Shown here: positions 56,846 through 64,000 of the stretch, piece by piece
Position numbering within the stretch: position 1 is the stretch's first letter
Layout of the letters: every line of letters starts with the position of its first letter
Source: Catellatospora bangladeshensis
GTDB taxonomy: Bacteria > Actinomycetota > Actinomycetes > Mycobacteriales > Micromonosporaceae
DNA: 64,000 nucleotides
Direction of reading: 5' to 3'
Assembly (NCBI RefSeq): GCF_016862575.1
Contig: NZ_BONF01000044.1
Coordinates: 1 to 64,000, forward strand
Program-made: the position numbers and the translations under genes
The notes under the pieces: generated by a model
Told to the model about the DNA's origin: nothing
The model's input: the letters and a program-made list of their open reading frames with translations, nothing else
Databases searched by the model: none

Positions 56846-58855
56846 TCACACCTGGGACAGGGCGGGTGGGGCGGGCGCGGCGCGCCAGGCGAGCTTCGTG
56901 ACGAGGCCGTCGAGGCGGCAGGTCCAGAGACGCCCGTCGACGCCCACGACCGCGGCGTAGGCGACTCCGGCGGCGTCCACGGCGACCGCGGGCGCGCCGG
57001 TGAACAGCACTCCCGATCCGTGCCAGACCGGGGGCTCGCCGGGCGGGTGCGGCTCGGTCACGTCGACGCGGCCCTCGTCGTTGCGGCGCACCAGCCGCAG
57101 CAGCCCGTCACGCAGCAGCCCGGCGACCGCGCCGGTGCCGCCGTTGGCCTTCACCGTCGCGGTGCCGGTGTCCTGCGCGATGGTCAGCGTGGCCCCGTCG
57201 GCCTGCCCGGCGATCACGGGTCCGTCTCCGCCGGACACGGCGCGGACCACCGCCAGGGTGCCGTCCATGGAGCCGTGCAGCAGCGTCCGCCGCTTGCCGA
57301 AGCGGCCGCCGGGGCTCTCCCGTGCCCAGCACACCAGCTCGTCGTCGGTCACCGCGTAGAGGTCGGTGCGGGCGCCCGCGGCGACCGCGACCAGCGCGTC
57401 CCGGATGCCGCCGCCGTCCAGGCCGGTCCACGGGCCCCAGTCGCCGCCGGGGCCGGCGGTCCGCACGCTGACCTCCCGCGAGAAGTCGCGCACGAACACG
57501 GTCAGCCCGCCGCCCGCGTCCGCCACGGCGTACGGCATGCCCAGCTCGCGGGCTCGCACCGGATCGCCGTCCGCGTCCGGGTTGCCCACGTCGGTCCAGG
57601 TGAACCCGGCCCCGGGCCGCTCCTGCACCCCGTGCACGACCACCAGCCGCGGACCGGTCACGTCCAGGTCCTGGCGTACCCCGAACAGGTGCAGCCGGCC
57701 GTCGGGGGTGACCACGGTGTCCAGGTGGGGCACCAGGTTCTGCCCGCCGACCGGCACCGGCGCGGCCCAGTCCGCCTCGCCCTCGCCGCGCCGCCACATC
57801 ACCACGGTGCCCGCGAACACCGCGAACGCCGACAGCCCGCCCGCGTACGCGACCAGCCAGGCGGTGCCGCCCGGGTGGCGGTAGGTCTGGCTGCGGCCGT
57901 AGCGCTTGTTCCGGGCTCCGGCGCCCACCTGCAGGTCGCCGCAGCCGTACGGCACCGCGCAGGCGTGCCCGTCGGCCCACCCGTAGATGTCCAGATAGGA
58001 GAACTTTCGCTCGTACACGGCCGGGCTGAGATTGCGCGGCCAGTACTTGTTGAAGTAGCCGCGATAGCTCTGCACCTGCACGGCCGCCCCGCCCGCGGCC
58101 CGGTGCCGGCGCACCGCCTCGTAGGCGAAGTACGCCGCGTACAGGTGGTCCTGGTGGTCGGAGTAGTCCGCGCCGTCGTCGGAGTCGTACCTCAGGTGCT
58201 CCGGGGCCGGGTCGAGGGTGCGCACCACCGTCGGCGCGGACGTGCTCAGCAGCGACGCCAGCACGGCGAGCACGTCGTCGCGGCGCAGCCGGCCCGGCGC
58301 GGGCAGCGGGCTGTCGGTGGGCCGCAGGTAGGGCTGCGCGTCGCGGCGCCCGTCCCACAGCCAGGCCAGGCGGTTCGAGCCGCCGTCCGCGGCGTCCAGC
58401 GGCGCCCGCAGGTTGAGGAACGCCAGGGTGACGTGCGGCTTCGCGACCAGCGTGGCCGTCTCGAAGACGACGTCGCCGGGCAGCCTGCGCACCTCGCGCC
58501 GCCACGCGGCGTCGCGGTCGCCGGTCGTCATCGCCGCGTACGCTGCCCGGATGCCGTACTGGCGCGCGGCGGCGTACCCCTCGAAGTCGGGCTTCTCGTC
58601 CTGCGGGGCGTTGACCCCGTTGGCCTCGCCCGCGGTGAGGTAGACGCTGGTCACCGGGCATCCCTCGGCCAGCGCCTGCAGCACGTCCGGGTTGAGGAAG
58701 TACAGGTCGTCGTCGGGGTGGGCGCAGACGTTCAGGAACGCGGCCTGCCGCGCCGCCTCGGCGGACCAGACGCGTTCCCAGGGGCGGCCCAGCCCCAGGG
58801 CGATCGCGCCGCCGCCGGCCAGCAGCAGGGCGCTCAGCGCGGTACGACGGTGCAA
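56846..58855 (-). CDS. Secreted PIG-L-family deacetylase with beta-propeller domain
   Basis: A 669-residue protein with a twin-arginine-like start (MHRRTALSALLLAGGG). The deacetylase domain (residues about 35-265) has the zinc motif AHPDDD. A C-terminal propeller of about 350 residues resembles PLL-type lectin repeats. PIG-L enzymes remove N-acetyl groups from GlcNAc-containing molecules. The gene starts four bases before the end of the Stealth gene, so they form one operon concerned with surface glycans. Confidence 0.85.
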   Translation of the reverse strand: MHRRTALSALLLAGGGAIALGLGRPWERVWSAEAARQAAFLNVCAHPDDDLYFLNPDVLQALAEGCPVTSVYLTAGEANGVNAPQDEKPDFEGYAAARQYGIRAAYAAMTTGDRDAAWRREVRRLPGDVVFETATLVAKPHVTLAFLNLRAPLDAADGGSNRLAWLWDGRRDAQPYLRPTDSPLPAPGRLRRDDVLAVLASLLSTSAPTVVRTLDPAPEHLRYDSDDGADYSDHQDHLYAAYFAYEAVRRHRAAGGAAVQVQSYRGYFNKYWPRNLSPAVYERKFSYLDIYGWADGHACAVPYGCGDLQVGAGARNKRYGRSQTYRHPGGTAWLVAYAGGLSAFAVFAGTVVMWRRGEGEADWAAPVPVGGQNLVPHLDTVVTPDGRLHLFGVRQDLDVTGPRLVVVHGVQERPGAGFTWTDVGNPDADGDPVRARELGMPYAVADAGGGLTVFVRDFSREVSVRTAGPGGDWGPWTGLDGGGIRDALVAVAAGARTDLYAVTDDELVCWARESPGGRFGKRRTLLHGSMDGTLAVVRAVSGGDGPVIAGQADGATLTIAQDTGTATVKANGGTGAVAGLLRDGLLRLVRRNDEGRVDVTEPHPPGEPPVWHGSGVLFTGAPAVAVDAAGVAYAAVVGVDGRLWTCRLDGLVTKLAWRAAPAPPALSQV

Positions 58856-58858
58856 AGG

Positions 58859-60586
58859 TCACCTGTCCTGTCGTGGTACGGCGGGCGGTGGCAGCTCCCA
58901 CGGCGCGGCCACGGGAAAGTACGCGGTCAGGAAGCCGTGCAGCAGGCGGTGGCGCTCGGCGCGCTGCTCCGGTGTTCCCTCCTCGTCATTGACGCAGAAC
59001 ACGTCATGGTCACGCCGGGTGCGGATCCGGGTCAGCGCGGCCTTCGCCTCCGGGGCGGCCAGGCTGACGTAGGTGCTGCTGATGCGGTCGATGACGGCCC
59101 GTCCGGTGGCCAGCGCGTAGTAGTGGTACGCCGAGGACACCAGCGACAGGTCGGACGGGTCGCGGAACCGGTTGCCCGCGGTGCGCTCCAGCTCGGCGGC
59201 GTACCGCTCGCCCATCTCGGCCAGCACGTCGCGGCGCAGCGGGTGCGGCACGTGCTTCATCTTGTAGGTCAGGTGCCGGCCGAAGTCCCGCGCGATCAGC
59301 TCCCGGTTGTTCTTGCCCGCGGCCGTGGAGGCCAGATCGTGCCCGTCCACCGGCCCCGGATCGACCTTGCCCTTGGACGGGAACGACTTCGACAGGCCGT
59401 TGGGCTGGAAGAACTTCAGCGGGGTGAGCGGCCGGCCGACGAACACGTCGTCGTTGAAGTAGACGAAGTGCTCGGCCAGCCCGTCGATGTGGTGCAGCCG
59501 GGTCTCGATCGCGTGCGAGTTGAACGTCGGCAGCCGCCCCGCCCCGCCGAACACCTCCTTGTGGCTCACCACGGTCACCCGCTCGTGGCAGCCGTCCAGC
59601 CAGGACGGCACCTGGTCGTCGGTGACCAGCCAGATCCGGCGCACCCACGGCGCGTAGAGGTGCAGCGAGCGCATCGAGTAGCGCAGCTCGTCGTGGTTGG
59701 CGAAGCGCGCGGCCCCGGCGGCCTGCGTCATCAGCGGTGCGCGCTGCTCGCCCAGGGCCGTGTCGCGCCGCGACCGCCAGGCCGGGTCGGCGTCGTCGAC
59801 CCAGGTGTAGACCACGTCCACCGGGAACGTGACGTCGTCCAGCAGGGTGCCCTCGAACTCGGTCCGGGTCGGCCGCTGCGGCTGCGGCCCGGCGTGCGCC
59901 GACGCCAGCCGGGTGAACTTCGCCTCGTCCAGGGTCACCCGCGGGCTGTCGGCAGGCACGAAGTCGGCGCACCGGTTGGGCCGCGGGGCGTGCAGCGGCC
60001 CCTGCGGGGTGCGCGACCACACCTCCAGATCGCAGCCGTGCTCCGGGCCGAACAGCAGATTGCCCGAGGGGTCGCAGAAGTACTGGATCAGGCGGATCAC
60101 GCGCTGCCCGGACAGCAGCCGCCACGCGTGGTTCGAGGTCGCGGGCAGCGGTGTGCCGACTCCGCTCTCGGTCACCGGCGCCACGAACAGCGGCCGGCGC
60201 AGCGCCTCGCGCCGCAGCGCGGCCCAGGCCTCGCGGCGCGGTCCCGAGCTGATCGCCACGGCGGCGGCCCGGTCGTCGTAGCCGCGTACGCAGAAGTGGT
60301 CCACCCCGGCGTCGGCGAGCACCGTCAGCACCGTCTCCAGGCAGCGCCGCCGCGCCTCCAGCGGGGTGATCCCGGGCACCGGCCGAGCCAGCACGGGCCC
60401 GTTCACGGTCGGCGTCAGGTGCAGCCCGTCCAGGCCGTACCTCCTGGTCAGGTGCCATCGGATCGCGGACCGCGCCCACCGCTCACCCGCCCCGTCCCGA
60501 CCTTTGACACGTGGCAGCAGCAGGTCCACCGACCTGCGGGACAGACCGGCCAGCAGAGCGGACCGCGGAGGCACCCGGAAGATCAC
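58859..60586 (-). CDS. Stealth-family capsule phosphotransferase
   Basis: A 575-residue protein with the Stealth conserved regions: VDVVYTWVDDADPAW, then DELRYSMRSLHLYAPWVRR, and HFVYFNDDVFVGRPLTP. The family transfers hexose 1-phosphate units in cell-surface polysaccharide synthesis. GTG 60586 is used since family-like sequence starts here; the frame continues upstream without a plausible domain. Stealth proteins act at the cytoplasmic membrane or in polymer export pathways. Confidence 0.85.
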   Translation of the reverse strand: MIFRVPPRSALLAGLSRRSVDLLLPRVKGRDGAGERWARSAIRWHLTRRYGLDGLHLTPTVNGPVLARPVPGITPLEARRRCLETVLTVLADAGVDHFCVRGYDDRAAAVAISSGPRREAWAALRREALRRPLFVAPVTESGVGTPLPATSNHAWRLLSGQRVIRLIQYFCDPSGNLLFGPEHGCDLEVWSRTPQGPLHAPRPNRCADFVPADSPRVTLDEAKFTRLASAHAGPQPQRPTRTEFEGTLLDDVTFPVDVVYTWVDDADPAWRSRRDTALGEQRAPLMTQAAGAARFANHDELRYSMRSLHLYAPWVRRIWLVTDDQVPSWLDGCHERVTVVSHKEVFGGAGRLPTFNSHAIETRLHHIDGLAEHFVYFNDDVFVGRPLTPLKFFQPNGLSKSFPSKGKVDPGPVDGHDLASTAAGKNNRELIARDFGRHLTYKMKHVPHPLRRDVLAEMGERYAAELERTAGNRFRDPSDLSLVSSAYHYYALATGRAVIDRISSTYVSLAAPEAKAALTRIRTRRDHDVFCVNDEEGTPEQRAERHRLLHGFLTAYFPVAAPWELPPPAVPRQDR

Positions 60587-60665
60587 GCCGTAATAACGAT
60601 CCTCACCCCCGAAAGGCGACACCCCACTCCCTGCCAATCCCCTGAGAGGTGGCAGGCTGGGCGGC

Positions 60666-61481
60666 GTGTTGAGCGCGCGTGAGGTGGCCGAGGTCGAGGC
60701 GGCGGTGCGCCGGGTGGCCGCGGAGCAGATCCTGCCCCGGTTCGGGCGGCTCGCCGCCGCCGACATCGCGTACAAGTCCTCCGAGACCGACCTGGTCACC
60801 GTCGCGGACCGGGCGGCCGAGGAGGAGCTGGCCCGGCACCTGACCGCGCTGGTGCCCGGTTCGGTGATGGTCGGCGAGGAAGGGGTCGCCGCCGACCCGG
60901 GGCTGCTCGCCGCGATCGACGGCGACGCCCCGGCCTGGATCGTCGACCCGATCGACGGCACGCACAACTTCGTCAGCGGCAGCCCCCGCTTCACCACCCT
61001 GGTCGCGCTCGCGCACCGGGGCAGGCTGCTCGCGTCGTGGACGTTCGCGCCGGTCATGGACCTGATGGCGGTGGCCGTCGCGGGCGGGGGCGCCTACGTC
61101 GACGGCGAGCGCGTCCGGGTCCGTCCCGTGCCGCCGTCCCTGCGCCACCTCGACGTCTCCGTGTCCCCGCCGATCTGGTGGCGGCCCGCCGAGCGCGACG
61201 GCTTCCACCGCCTCGGGCGGCACGGCGTCGCGCTGTCCTTCTTCGACACCTCGGGGCTGGAGTACATCCAGCTCGCCAGCGGCCGCCGCACCGCCATGGT
61301 GATCACCTGGGAGCTGCCCTGGGACCACGCGGCCGGGCTGCTGCTGCACGCCGAGGCGGGCGGGGTCGCCATGACCGCCGACGGCGGCGAGGTGCGCATC
61401 GGCGGCGGCAACCGGCTGCCGTTCCTGGTCGCGCCGGACGCCGAGACCGCGCGGCTGGTGCTGTCCGCGATCGAGGGCTAG
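60666..61481 (+). CDS. Inositol monophosphatase-family phosphatase
   Basis: A 271-residue phosphatase with EEG, VDPIDGTHNFVSG and the late WELPWDHAAG, giving all metal ligands of the family. It could be inositol, histidinol or a related monophosphatase; context does not decide. The GTG start at 60666 overlaps a TTG at 60669. Its end overlaps the convergent Nudix-fusion gene by four bases. Confidence 0.88.
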   Translation: MLSAREVAEVEAAVRRVAAEQILPRFGRLAAADIAYKSSETDLVTVADRAAEEELARHLTALVPGSVMVGEEGVAADPGLLAAIDGDAPAWIVDPIDGTHNFVSGSPRFTTLVALAHRGRLLASWTFAPVMDLMAVAVAGGGAYVDGERVRVRPVPPSLRHLDVSVSPPIWWRPAERDGFHRLGRHGVALSFFDTSGLEYIQLASGRRTAMVITWELPWDHAAGLLLHAEAGGVAMTADGGEVRIGGGNRLPFLVAPDAETARLVLSAIEG

Positions 61482-62641
61482 CCCGCGAGCACCGCGGTGA
61501 CCATGCCGAGCGTGCTCCAGTCCACGTCGGGGTCGGCCAGCAGGCTGCCGTACGTGCGAAGCTCCAGCGTGATGCGCTCGCCGTCGGCGGCCACCCCGTG
61601 CTCCTGCGGGCCGTCGGCCAGCGCGTCCGCCTCGGCCTCGGTCAGCTCCAGGCTGAACAGGTGCGCCCGGTGCGCGGACACGGTCGCGGAGGGCTGGCGT
61701 ACCCCGTGCGCGCGCAGCCGGGCCGCCTCGACCCGCAGCCCCGTCTCCTCGGCCAGCTCCTCCACCGCCGTCTGGCGCGGGTCGGCGGCGCCGGGCTGCG
61801 AGCCGCCGGGCAGCTCGTGCACCCGCCCGTCGCCGGTCACCGCGCCGCTGCGGTACTCGCGTACGAGCACCACCAGCGTGTCCGGGAGCGTCTCCGCAGG
61901 CAGGTAGGCGACCACGGCGCTCACGTCGGGGCGGCCGATCACCACCTCATTGTCCTTCACCCGGCCCTCGCCGCGGACCTCGACGGCGACGTGCGCGGCC
62001 CACCAGAACGGCCGTCCGTCCGGGCCGGGCCAGGTCCACGCCACCCGGGCCGCGCGCAGCCGGTGCCCGGCCGACTCCTGCGCGGCCAGCCAGGTGCGTA
62101 CGCCCGCGTCCCGCCACAGCGGCAGCGGCAGCCCGCGGTGTACGCCCTCGCGCCGCGCACCGCCCGCGAGCAGCGCGAGCGCGGCGGCGAGGGTGTCCTC
62201 CAGCGTGCCGGCGACGGGCGCGCCGTGCTCGGCCGCGTAGTGGGCGAGGTAGCGCATGCCCGGCGCGCCGTCGGGTGCGCCCAGCACCACCCGGCCGCTG
62301 GACTCCCAGCGGCCCCACTCCACGTTCGTGGTGAACCCGGGCAGTGTGGCCAGGTCGCGGGGCACCCAGAAGGCGACCACGTCGGACAGGTGCAGACAGG
62401 TGTCCTCCCACTCGACCTGGGCCGTCCAGCCGTGCGGCATGCCGCCCTCGGGCCGCTCGGGCACGAACACCGCCAGCCGCCCCGGCCCGGCCCACTGCCG
62501 GGCCAGCTCCGCGAGCGCGGCGGGCCGCCACGAGGCCACCTCCGGGGCGCGCGGCGTCGGCCCGGCCAGGAACAGCGCCGCGTCCCACCACTCCGGCGGC
62601 TGCTCACCCGCGTAAACCGTGATCACTTCCGCCGTCGCCAT
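61478..62641 (-). CDS. Nucleoside deoxyribosyltransferase-like domain fused to a Nudix hydrolase
   Basis: A 387-residue fusion. Residues about 1-130 show FLAGPTPR, VFVPERP, and a TTNVEWGRWESSGRVVLGAP stretch, matching the nucleoside 2-deoxyribosyltransferase-like family. Residues 225-387 form a Nudix domain with LPGGSQPGAADPRQTAVEEL continuing to AEETGL. Both parts handle nucleoside derivatives, so the protein may couple base exchange or cleavage to pyrophosphate hydrolysis. This is inference; the two-domain combination is visible directly. Confidence 0.85.
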   Translation of the reverse strand: MATAEVITVYAGEQPPEWWDAALFLAGPTPRAPEVASWRPAALAELARQWAGPGRLAVFVPERPEGGMPHGWTAQVEWEDTCLHLSDVVAFWVPRDLATLPGFTTNVEWGRWESSGRVVLGAPDGAPGMRYLAHYAAEHGAPVAGTLEDTLAAALALLAGGARREGVHRGLPLPLWRDAGVRTWLAAQESAGHRLRAARVAWTWPGPDGRPFWWAAHVAVEVRGEGRVKDNEVVIGRPDVSAVVAYLPAETLPDTLVVLVREYRSGAVTGDGRVHELPGGSQPGAADPRQTAVEELAEETGLRVEAARLRAHGVRQPSATVSAHRAHLFSLELTEAEADALADGPQEHGVAADGERITLELRTYGSLLADPDVDWSTLGMVTAVLAG

Positions 62642-62721
62642 CCCCGGATCCTCCCACGCTCCACAGTGGCCCTCCGGGGGTCCCGGGGTGGGCTGGCGGA
62701 CGGTTGGCGGAGGATGGGCGG

Positions 62722-63354
62722 GTGCGAGTGCGACCTGTGACGCCGGAGGGACTGGTCGGGGAGCTGACCGAGCTGATAGCGGGGGCGGCGCCGCCGGACG
62801 GGTGGTTCCGGGCGGCGATCGACGGGCCGCCCGCGGCCGAGCCGGACCGGCTGGCCGAGGCGCTGGTCGGTCCGCTGCGCGCCCGAGGTCATGCCACGCT
62901 GCACGTCCGCACCGCCGACTTCCTGCGGCCCGCGTCGGTGCGGCTGGAGTTCGGGCGTACGAACCCCGACGCCTACTACGAGGGCTGGGTCGACGAGGCG
63001 GGCCTGCGCCGCGAGGTGCTCGACCCGGCGGGGCCCGGCGGCACCGGCCGGGTGCTGCCGAGCCTGTGGGACGCGCGGCGCGACCGGGCCACCCGGGCGG
63101 CCTACCAGAACCTGCCGCCGGGCGGCGTGGTGCTGGTCAGCGGCGACCTGCTGCTCGGCTCGGGGCTGCCGTTCGAGCTGGCCGTGCACCTGGTGCTGTC
63201 CCCGGCCGCGCTGGCCCGGCGGACACCCCCGGAGCTGGCCTGGACGCTGCCCGCGTACGAGCGCTACGCGGCGGAGGTGGCCCCGGAGACCTTCGCGGAC
63301 CTGGTGGTGACGGTCAACGACGCGCGCCACCCGGCGATCATGTCTGTCGATTGA
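62722..63354 (+). CDS. Uridine-kinase-like protein with degenerate P-loop
   Basis: A 210-residue protein. Its overall pattern (FRAAIDGPPAAEPDRLAEAL, then HVRTADFLRPASVRLEFGR, and YYEGWVDEAGLRREVLDP) follows actinobacterial uridine-kinase-like proteins. However, the P-loop GPPGAGKT is replaced by GPPAAEPD, without Gly-Lys-Thr. It is therefore unlikely to bind ATP in the usual way. GTG 62722 with ggagg nine bases upstream is the best start; TTG 62704 is another. Confidence 0.75.
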   Translation: MRVRPVTPEGLVGELTELIAGAAPPDGWFRAAIDGPPAAEPDRLAEALVGPLRARGHATLHVRTADFLRPASVRLEFGRTNPDAYYEGWVDEAGLRREVLDPAGPGGTGRVLPSLWDARRDRATRAAYQNLPPGGVVLVSGDLLLGSGLPFELAVHLVLSPAALARRTPPELAWTLPAYERYAAEVAPETFADLVVTVNDARHPAIMSVD

Positions 63355-63415
63355 CCTGCGCCGCCCGCCCGTCCGGGGGAAGGATGTCCCCAGGGACTGG
63401 CTAAGGGGGTATGTC

Positions 63416-63847
63416 ATGACCACCGCAAAGCAGATGATGCACCTCGGGGCGCAGTGCGTGCCCGAGAACGAGACCCTCGCCCGCGCGGCGCAGCTGATGC
63501 GCGACATGGGCGTCGGCTCGCTGCCGATCTGCGGCAACGACGACAAGCTGCGCGGCATCATCACCGACCGGGACATCGTGGTGAAGTGCATCGCGTCCGG
63601 CGGCGATCCGAACACGATGACGTGTAAGGAGATGGCGCAGGGTACGCCGATCTGGGTGGACTCGAAGGCCGACGAGGACGAGGTCATCCGGCTCATGGAG
63701 CAGCACAAGATCCGCCGGGTGCCGGTGATCGAGGATCACCAGATCATCGGCATGATCAGCGAGGCCGACCTGGCCCAGCACCTGTCGCACGACAAGCTGG
63801 CGCACTTCGTCTCCACGATCACCGCGGCGCCGCCGACGCGCTCGTAG
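63416..63847 (+). CDS. Two-CBS-domain protein (hypoxic response protein 1-like)
   Basis: A 143-residue protein of two tandem CBS domains (about residues 8-65 and 75-130), with GVGSLPICGNDDKLRGIITD and KIRRVPVIEDHQIIGMIS, resembling M. tuberculosis Hrp1. CBS pairs bind adenine nucleotides. A good ribosome site, aaggggg, precedes the ATG. Confidence 0.88.
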   Translation: MTTAKQMMHLGAQCVPENETLARAAQLMRDMGVGSLPICGNDDKLRGIITDRDIVVKCIASGGDPNTMTCKEMAQGTPIWVDSKADEDEVIRLMEQHKIRRVPVIEDHQIIGMISEADLAQHLSHDKLAHFVSTITAAPPTRS

Positions 63848-63855
63848 CAGCCGAC

Positions 63856-63903
63856 GATCAAGCTCCCGCCGTACTGCGCAGGCAGCACGACGGGAGCTTG
63901 ATC
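63856..63903. terminator. Terminator between the CBS gene and the last gene
   Basis: gatcaagctcccgccg (63856-63871) pairs with cgacgggagcttgatc (63888-63903) over 16 bases with one mismatch, between convergent genes. Confidence 0.75.
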
Positions 63904-63918
63904 ATGAGGTGCGGAGCG

Positions 63919-64000
63919 TCAGTGCGCCCCGTGTCCGGTCAGCGCCCGGACCTCCAGCTCGGCGTACTTGGTCGCGTCGGCGGGCTCGCGGGACAGCACC
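63919..64000 (-). CDS. C-terminal end of a gene cut by the window edge
   Basis: Reading the minus strand from the window end gives an open frame closing at TGA (63919-63921), with last residues YAELEVRALTGHGAH. The convergent terminator in front supports a real gene end. Too little is visible to name the product. Confidence 0.55.
   Translation of the reverse strand, partial: VLSREPADATKYAELEVRALTGHGAH

Noticed and set aside
56801..60682. A 1293-codon plus-strand frame over the PIG-L and Stealth genes
   Set aside because: The opposite strand encodes two proteins with complete family motifs; the plus-strand product is low-complexity.

Overview
This window is chromosome from a high-G+C actinobacterium, most likely a member of the Micromonosporaceae (Actinoplanes, Catellatospora or Micromonospora type). 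The G+C content, the frequent GTG/TTG starts and ATGA/TGATG stop-start overlaps, and above all the gene order point there. The order TPR protein, HAD phosphatase, tlyA, nadK, recN, steA, steB ... pyrG, Nudix, ald, parA, scpA, scpB, rluB ... cmk, der is the block known in Mycobacterium tuberculosis as roughly Rv1691 to Rv1713. No rRNA, tRNA, transposase, integrase or CRISPR array was seen.

Layout. (1) 86-7967: an RGG-repeat TPR protein, HAD phosphatase, a phasin-like Ala/Lys protein, TlyA rRNA methylase, NAD kinase and RecN. (2) 7968-8593: a gene-free stretch holding a terminator and a tandem cluster of palindromic repeats that recurs at 52.2 kb. (3) 8594-17204: an envelope and division block (SteA, SteB, a MraY/WecA-like transferase, a MurJ-like flippase, a GT4 glycosyltransferase and a phosphatase-like membrane protein) leading to pyrG. 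(4) 19051-21083: a compact AAA ATPase plus TOPRIM-like gene pair lying between pyrG and its usual Nudix neighbour. It looks like an inserted defence cassette. (5) 21098-27455: Nudix, ald, parA, scpA, scpB, rluB. (6) 27456-41914: about 14.5 kb of accessory genes between rluB and cmk. Its centre is a 2060-residue polymorphic toxin with a papain-fold deamidase-like domain, a GT-B-like region and a phosphotransferase-like C-terminus. An overlapping beta-propeller gene follows the toxin, a divergent immunity-like gene faces it, and a YbaB/WXG-type pair lies further on. (7) 41915-44004: cmk and der. (8) 44069-64000: a mixed region with a type III polyketide synthase operon, mscL, a Ser/Thr kinase, an AlkB-like dioxygenase, a ThrE-type exporter, a Ski2-like helicase, a PadR/hydrolase divergent pair, PIG-L and Stealth envelope genes, an inositol-phosphatase-like gene, a deoxyribosyltransferase-Nudix fusion, a CBS protein, and the end of an unidentified gene.

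Regulation visible in the sequence. At least nine genes have a TANNNT -10 box only 5-8 bases before the start codon, as expected of leaderless mRNAs. Two divergent regulator/enzyme pairs (HxlR and PadR) carry clear palindromic operators. Strong hairpins close pyrG, ald, der and the CBS gene.

The two best candidates for an undescribed system are the tri-domain toxin locus (28802-37829) and the ATPase/TOPRIM cassette (19051-21083). All functional statements come from reading motifs by eye; no database search was run.
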